Shown here one piece after another: positions 60,385-64,000 of a DNA stretch of 64,000 bases (within the stretch, counting starts at the first letter, position 1; each line of letters opens with the position of its first letter). The stretch lies in contig NZ_WJIF01000003.1 in NCBI RefSeq assembly GCF_009647605.1, positions 186,001-250,000 on the forward strand, in the 5' to 3' direction. The notes below the pieces were generated by a model, which was given only the letters and a program-made list of their open reading frames with translations, was not told where the DNA came from and did no database searches. The DNA is from Agromyces agglutinans. GTDB taxonomy: Bacteria > Actinomycetota > Actinomycetes > Actinomycetales > Microbacteriaceae. A program made the translations under genes and the position numbers.

Positions 60385-62895
60385 CTATGCGAGCGGTTCG
60401 CGCTGCACGTCGGCGGGCGACTTGTCGGGCCGCAGGCCGCGCCAGCGCGGGTGCCGGGCGATGCCGGCGCGGGTCCATTCGCCGAACTCGATCTCGCCGA
60501 CCAGCACGGGCTCCACCCACACGGCGTCCGGGAGGTCGGCCGCGGGCACCTCGACGAACGGCGACGCGTCGCGCTCGAGCGGCTCGAGCGTCTCGAGCAG
60601 CCGGGCGAGACCCGCCTGCGTGAACCCCGACCCGACCCGGCCCGCATACTCGAGGCCGCCGTCCCCGGGGATGCCGATGAGCAGCGACCGCAGCCGCTCG
60701 GTCGTCCGGCCGTCGCCGCGCCGGTACCCGCCGATCACGACCTCCTGGGTGCGCGTGAGCTTGAGCTTGATCCAATCCGCGCTGCGCGCGCCCGGGCGGT
60801 ACGTCGACCTCCGTCGCTTCGCGACGAGCCCCTCGAGCCCCAGCCTCCGGCTCTCCTCGAGGGCCGGGGCCGGCGTGCCCTCGGCGAGCGCGGGCACCTC
60901 GACGGGCACGTCGGTGCCCGGTCGCAGCAATCGCTCGAGGCGTTCGCGCCGCCGCTCCCACGGCTCGTCGACCGTCGGGACGCCGGCGATCTCGAGGACG
61001 TCGAAGAGCAGCAGCTTCACGGGTACGGATGCCGCGAGCTCGGCGATCTCGCGAGGCTTCGTGACGTTCATGCGAGGCTGCATCCGGCCGAAGTCGGGCC
61101 GGCCCTGCTCGTCGAGGGCGACGATCTCGCCGTCGACGACCGCGTCGGCGCGCAGCGCCCGTGCGAGGTTGCCGAGCTCGGGGTAACGCTCGGTCTCGTC
61201 GCGGCCGGACCGGCTCGTGAGGTGCACCGCGCCGCCCTCGGTGCGGGCGATGACGCGGATGCCGTCCCACTTCCACTCGAGCGCCCAGTCGTCGCCGGTG
61301 ACGAGGCCGACCGCGCCGACCGTCGCGAGCATCGGGCGGGGCATCCCGGTCGGCTCGGCCCCCGTCGGTCGAGGAGGCGCGCCAGCGCCGTATCGAGACC
61401 CGGTGACGTGGTCTCGATACGCTCCTTCGTCGCTACTCGACCGACGGCTGGGGGCCTCGTCGCTCCTCGACCGGCGGTCCGGCTGACCGGCCGCGCGCTG
61501 CTCCTTCATGCGGTGCAGCAGCCACTGCGACTTCTCGCCTTCTCCGGAAGTCCGGATGAGCGCGAGCCGCACCTCGCCGAGCGGACCGCCCGGCCGCCCC
61601 GTGACGGTGAAGATGACCTCGTCGTCGCGCCACTTCTCGGCGGTGTACGTGCCCGTGTCCCACACGGTCATGCTGCCCGCGCCGTACTGCCCCTCGGGGA
61701 TGGTGCCCTCGAACACGAGGTACTCCATCGGATGGTCCTCGGTCTGCACGGCGAGGTGGTTGACCCCGCTGTCGTCGGGCACGCCCTTCGGCACGGCCCA
61801 GCTCTTCAGCACGCCGTCGCGCTCGAGGCGCAGGTCGAAGTGCAGCCGGCGCGCGTGGTGCTCGCCGATCACGAAGCGCGGCTGCCCCTCCCCTGGCACG
61901 CCCCACGGCGAAGCGGGCATGGGCTCGGGCGTGGCATCCTTCGAACGCATCGAGAGGTAGGTGCTGAGCGGGCCGGCACCCGACGAGGCATCCGCCCCCG
62001 GACCGGCGGTCGCGAGCGGCGCCGCCGGATCGTCACCCGCTTCGAGCCGTTCGAGCACCTCGCCGAACTCGAGGTGACGCAGGTCGGGATCGTCGAGCTC
62101 GTCCCACATGCGCGGCGCCGCGACCGTCGGCCGGTGCCGCCCCCGCAGCGAGTACGGCGCGATCGTGGTCTTGTTCGCGTTGTTCTGGCTCCAGTCGATG
62201 AGCACGCGACCCGTGCGCAGCGACTTCTTCATGTTCGACACGACGAGGTCGGGATGGTCGGCCTCGAGCGCGCGGGCCAGCTCGCGCGCGACCTCGGACA
62301 CCTGCTGCGAGGTCTGCGAGCCGTCGAGCGGCGCGTACAGGTGGATGCCCTTGCTGCCGCTCGTGACGGGATACGCCTCGAGCGACATGCCGGCGAGGAT
62401 GTCGCGGACGTACCGCGCCACCTCGGCGCACTCGACGAGACCCATGCCCTCGCCGGGATCGAGGTCGAACACCAGGCGGTCGGGATTCGCGGCCGAGCCG
62501 TCGGGGCGGAACCGCCACTGCGGCACGTGCACCTCGAGCGCCGCCTGCTGCGCGAGCCAGACCAGGGCCGCGCGCGAGTCCGCGATCGGGTACGTCTTCG
62601 GGCCGTCGCTGTGCTCGATGACCCCGCGGCGCAGCCACTCGGGTGCGTGCTCGGCGAGGTTCTTCTCGAAGAACACCTGGCCCGGGGCATCCGCGGTGCC
62701 GGTGCCCTGCACCCAGCGCTTGCGCGTGACGGGGCGACCCGCGACGAGCGGGAGCATGGCCGGCGCGACCTGCGCGTAGTACGAGATGACCTCGCCCTTG
62801 GTCGTGCCCGTCTCGGGGTACATGACCTTGTCGAGGTTCGTCAGCCGGAGCCTCCGGCCGTCGACCTCGACGAGTTGGCGTTCCCCCTCGGCCAT
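60385..62895 (-). CDS. ligD: Multifunctional DNA repair ligase LigD (POL-PE-LIG)
   Basis: ATP-dependent non-homologous end-joining enzyme of 836 residues. Order: primase-polymerase domain (about 1-290; VFDLDPGEG metal pair), 3'-phosphoesterase domain (about 320-480; HHARRLHFDLRLERDG), then the ligase domain (about 525-836) with nucleotidyl Lys542 in EWKWDGIRV. The PE-LIG linker (about 475-510) is translated from a dispersed inverted repeat. The ATG at 62895 lies 6 nt after a CAGGAT -10-like box. It is divergent from ku, its functional partner. Confidence 0.95.
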   Translation of the reverse strand: MAEGERQLVEVDGRRLRLTNLDKVMYPETGTTKGEVISYYAQVAPAMLPLVAGRPVTRKRWVQGTGTADAPGQVFFEKNLAEHAPEWLRRGVIEHSDGPKTYPIADSRAALVWLAQQAALEVHVPQWRFRPDGSAANPDRLVFDLDPGEGMGLVECAEVARYVRDILAGMSLEAYPVTSGSKGIHLYAPLDGSQTSQQVSEVARELARALEADHPDLVVSNMKKSLRTGRVLIDWSQNNANKTTIAPYSLRGRHRPTVAAPRMWDELDDPDLRHLEFGEVLERLEAGDDPAAPLATAGPGADASSGAGPLSTYLSMRSKDATPEPMPASPWGVPGEGQPRFVIGEHHARRLHFDLRLERDGVLKSWAVPKGVPDDSGVNHLAVQTEDHPMEYLVFEGTIPEGQYGAGSMTVWDTGTYTAEKWRDDEVIFTVTGRPGGPLGEVRLALIRTSGEGEKSQWLLHRMKEQRAAGQPDRRSRSDEAPSRRSSSDEGAYRDHVTGSRYGAGAPPRPTGAEPTGMPRPMLATVGAVGLVTGDDWALEWKWDGIRVIARTEGGAVHLTSRSGRDETERYPELGNLARALRADAVVDGEIVALDEQGRPDFGRMQPRMNVTKPREIAELAASVPVKLLLFDVLEIAGVPTVDEPWERRRERLERLLRPGTDVPVEVPALAEGTPAPALEESRRLGLEGLVAKRRRSTYRPGARSADWIKLKLTRTQEVVIGGYRRGDGRTTERLRSLLIGIPGDGGLEYAGRVGSGFTQAGLARLLETLEPLERDASPFVEVPAADLPDAVWVEPVLVGEIEFGEWTRAGIARHPRWRGLRPDKSPADVQREPLA
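61364..61477. repeat. Dispersed inverted repeat inserted in frame in ligD
   Basis: Arms GTCGGTCGA...TATCGAGACC (61364-61400) and GGTCTCGATAC...TCGACCGAC (61410-61445) face each other across 9 bp, and a further half-copy CTCCTCGACCGGCGG follows to about 61477. The ends match the elements at 11.65 and 46.8 kb. The whole stretch is open in the ligD frame and encodes the Arg/Ser/Asp-rich linker. Confidence 0.8.
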
Positions 62896-62901
62896 GCGCC
62901 C

Positions 62902-62907
62902 ATCCTG
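62902..62907 (-). promoter_or_regulatory. -10-like box of ligD
   Basis: CAGGAT on the minus strand, 6 nt before the ligD ATG. It resembles the TAGGAT boxes elsewhere in the window. Confidence 0.4.
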
Positions 62908-63073
62908 CCACCCGCGCCCCACGCGCCCCACGCGTCCCACTCGCCCGACCCCCGCCCCTCCGCGCCACTTGGGCGCGCTCCGCGCCACCTGTACTGGTGC
63001 GGAGCCCGCGAACTGGCGCGGGCACGTGAAGCCGACCCCACGACGGGGGTTCCGCCCGGGCGCCGCCGGGGTG

Positions 63074-63079
63074 TGTACT
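63074..63079 (+). promoter_or_regulatory. -10 box of ku
   Basis: TGTACT ends 6 nt before the ATG at 63086. The G-run between may instead help ribosome binding. Confidence 0.45.
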
Positions 63080-63085
63080 GGGGGG

Positions 63086-64000
63086 ATGCGAGCCGTCTGG
63101 AAAGGGGCGGTCACATTCGGCCTCGTGAATGTGCCCGTGAAGCTGTACAGCGCGACCGAGGACCACGACGTGTCCCTGCACCAGGTGCACGCCGAGGACG
63201 GCGGGCGAATCCGCTACCAGCGGGTGTGCGAGATCGACGGCAAGGTCGTGCCGTACCAGGACATCGACAAGGCCTACGACGACGGGGAGCGCACGGTCGT
63301 CATCACCGATGAAGACCTGAAGTCGCTGCCCGCCGAGCGCAGCCGCGAGATCGAGGTCGTCGAGTTCGTTCCGACCGAGCAGATCGATCCGATCATGTTC
63401 GACAAGAGCTACTACCTCGAGCCCGACTCGGCGTCGTCGAAGGCGTACGTGCTGCTGCGCCAGACCCTCGAGTCCACCGACCGCACCGCGATCGTGCAGA
63501 TGGCGCTGCGGCAGAAGACCCGCCTCGCCGCCCTCCGCGTGTTCGGCGACGTGTTGATGGTGCAGACGCTGCTCTGGAGCGACGAGGTGCGCGACGCGAA
63601 GTTCAAGAGCCTCGACGAGAAGGTGCGGATCTCACCCAAGGAGCTCGACCTGTCGAAGCAACTCGTCGAGAGCCTCGTCTCCGACTTCGAGCCCGAGAAG
63701 TACGTCGACGAGTACCAGCAGGAGCTGCGCACGCTGATCGCCGCGAAGCTCGAGCAGGGCGACGCGCTCGACACCGCCGCGACGTTCGGCGAGGAGCCCG
63801 AAGAGGAGGAGGGCGGCGAGGTCATCGACCTCATGGAGGCGCTGCGCCGGTCGATCGCGAGCAAGCGAGGCGGCGGGAAGGAGGACGACGACGCCGGCGC
63901 CGGCGCCGGGAACAAGTCCGGCGGGTCGAAGTCGGCGTCGAAGTCGAGCGGATCGAAGTCCGCCTCGTCGAAGACGGGTTCATCCAAGGCCGCCTCCTCG
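63086..64000 (+). CDS. ku: Bacterial Ku, C-terminal end beyond window
   Basis: DNA-end-binding homodimer that starts non-homologous end joining and recruits LigD. It begins MRAVWKGAVTFGLVNVPVK, the standard Ku start, with QRVCEIDGKVVPYQDI and the KSYYLEPD region, and the core ends near residue 250. The tail (from about 265) is a Gly/Ser/Lys-rich extension with SKSASKSSGSKS repeats that is still open at the edge. Basic Ku tails are known to aid DNA binding in actinobacteria. It is divergent from ligD with 190 bp between. Confidence 0.96.
   Translation, partial: MRAVWKGAVTFGLVNVPVKLYSATEDHDVSLHQVHAEDGGRIRYQRVCEIDGKVVPYQDIDKAYDDGERTVVITDEDLKSLPAERSREIEVVEFVPTEQIDPIMFDKSYYLEPDSASSKAYVLLRQTLESTDRTAIVQMALRQKTRLAALRVFGDVLMVQTLLWSDEVRDAKFKSLDEKVRISPKELDLSKQLVESLVSDFEPEKYVDEYQQELRTLIAAKLEQGDALDTAATFGEEPEEEEGGEVIDLMEALRRSIASKRGGGKEDDDAGAGAGNKSGGSKSASKSSGSKSASSKTGSSKAASS

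Overview
The window is about 70% GC and reads as the chromosome of a Microbacteriaceae-type actinobacterium, possibly Agromyces or a close relative. The genus is inferred from gene content, not proven. Supporting signs are the 32-residue ribosomal protein bS22, the actinobacterial order histidine phosphatase-TlpA-CcdA-ResB-CcsB, POL-PE-LIG type LigD with Ku, many promoters whose -10 box lies 6-7 nt before the start codon (leaderless transcripts), and heavy use of the heptamer GGATGCC/GGCATCC. I see no phage, IS element, integrase or CRISPR array.

Layout. 1-5.0 kb: cytochrome c maturation operon (minus strand; ccsB runs off the left edge). 5.0-6.4 kb: compact archaeal-type aspartyl-tRNA synthetase. 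6.4-11.3 kb: sulfatase-HAD-SulP operon. 11.4-13.4 kb: thiol-disulfide protein, bS22, GNAT, DUF1772 protein and an ArsR regulator divergent from the K+ uptake pair TrkH/TrkA (13.5-15.6 kb). 15.7-18.8 kb: ABC exporter with a GbsR/MarR-like regulator and a 16-bp palindromic operator. 19.4-27.4 kb: complete kdp locus (extra small membrane protein, kdpF, A, B, C, D, E), followed by a flavin reductase gene and a second, partial copy of the kdpE 3' end. 28.3-33.0 kb: SDR/TetR pair, a 33-bp tandem repeat and large hairpin, RlmC, and an ECF42-type sigma factor with its DGPF protein. 33.1-37.5 kb: GH20 hexosaminidase, proC, CDF transporter, tadA, upp. 37.7-38.8 kb: sulfur-amino-acid-rich leader peptide and winged-helix regulator. 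38.9-44.7 kb: secreted Ig-like protein, MarR, GNAT, membrane protein, serine hydrolase lipoprotein, tRNA-Arg(ACG). 44.8-55.5 kb: two carbohydrate ABC uptake systems (no ATPase encoded here) around a GH13 glucosidase and a LacI regulator. 55.6-64 kb: three DUF7882-like paralogs interleaved with SRPBCC, SDR, Rho-N-like, topoisomerase IB, LigD and Ku genes.

How the genes work together. The left operon makes c-type cytochromes. The sulfatase operon probably frees sulfate and may move the anion. TrkHA and KdpFABC/DE are low- and high-affinity K+ uptake. The sugar modules import and hydrolyse alpha-glucosides or related oligosaccharides under LacI control. The right end is a DNA end-joining and stress island in which the unexplained DUF7882-like family is the most interesting component. 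The strongest non-genic signals are the duplicated kdpE tail, the leader peptide with phased CGTCAC repeats, the inverted repeat translated in frame inside LigD, the shared proC/CDF -10 palindrome and the ECF42-type promoter.
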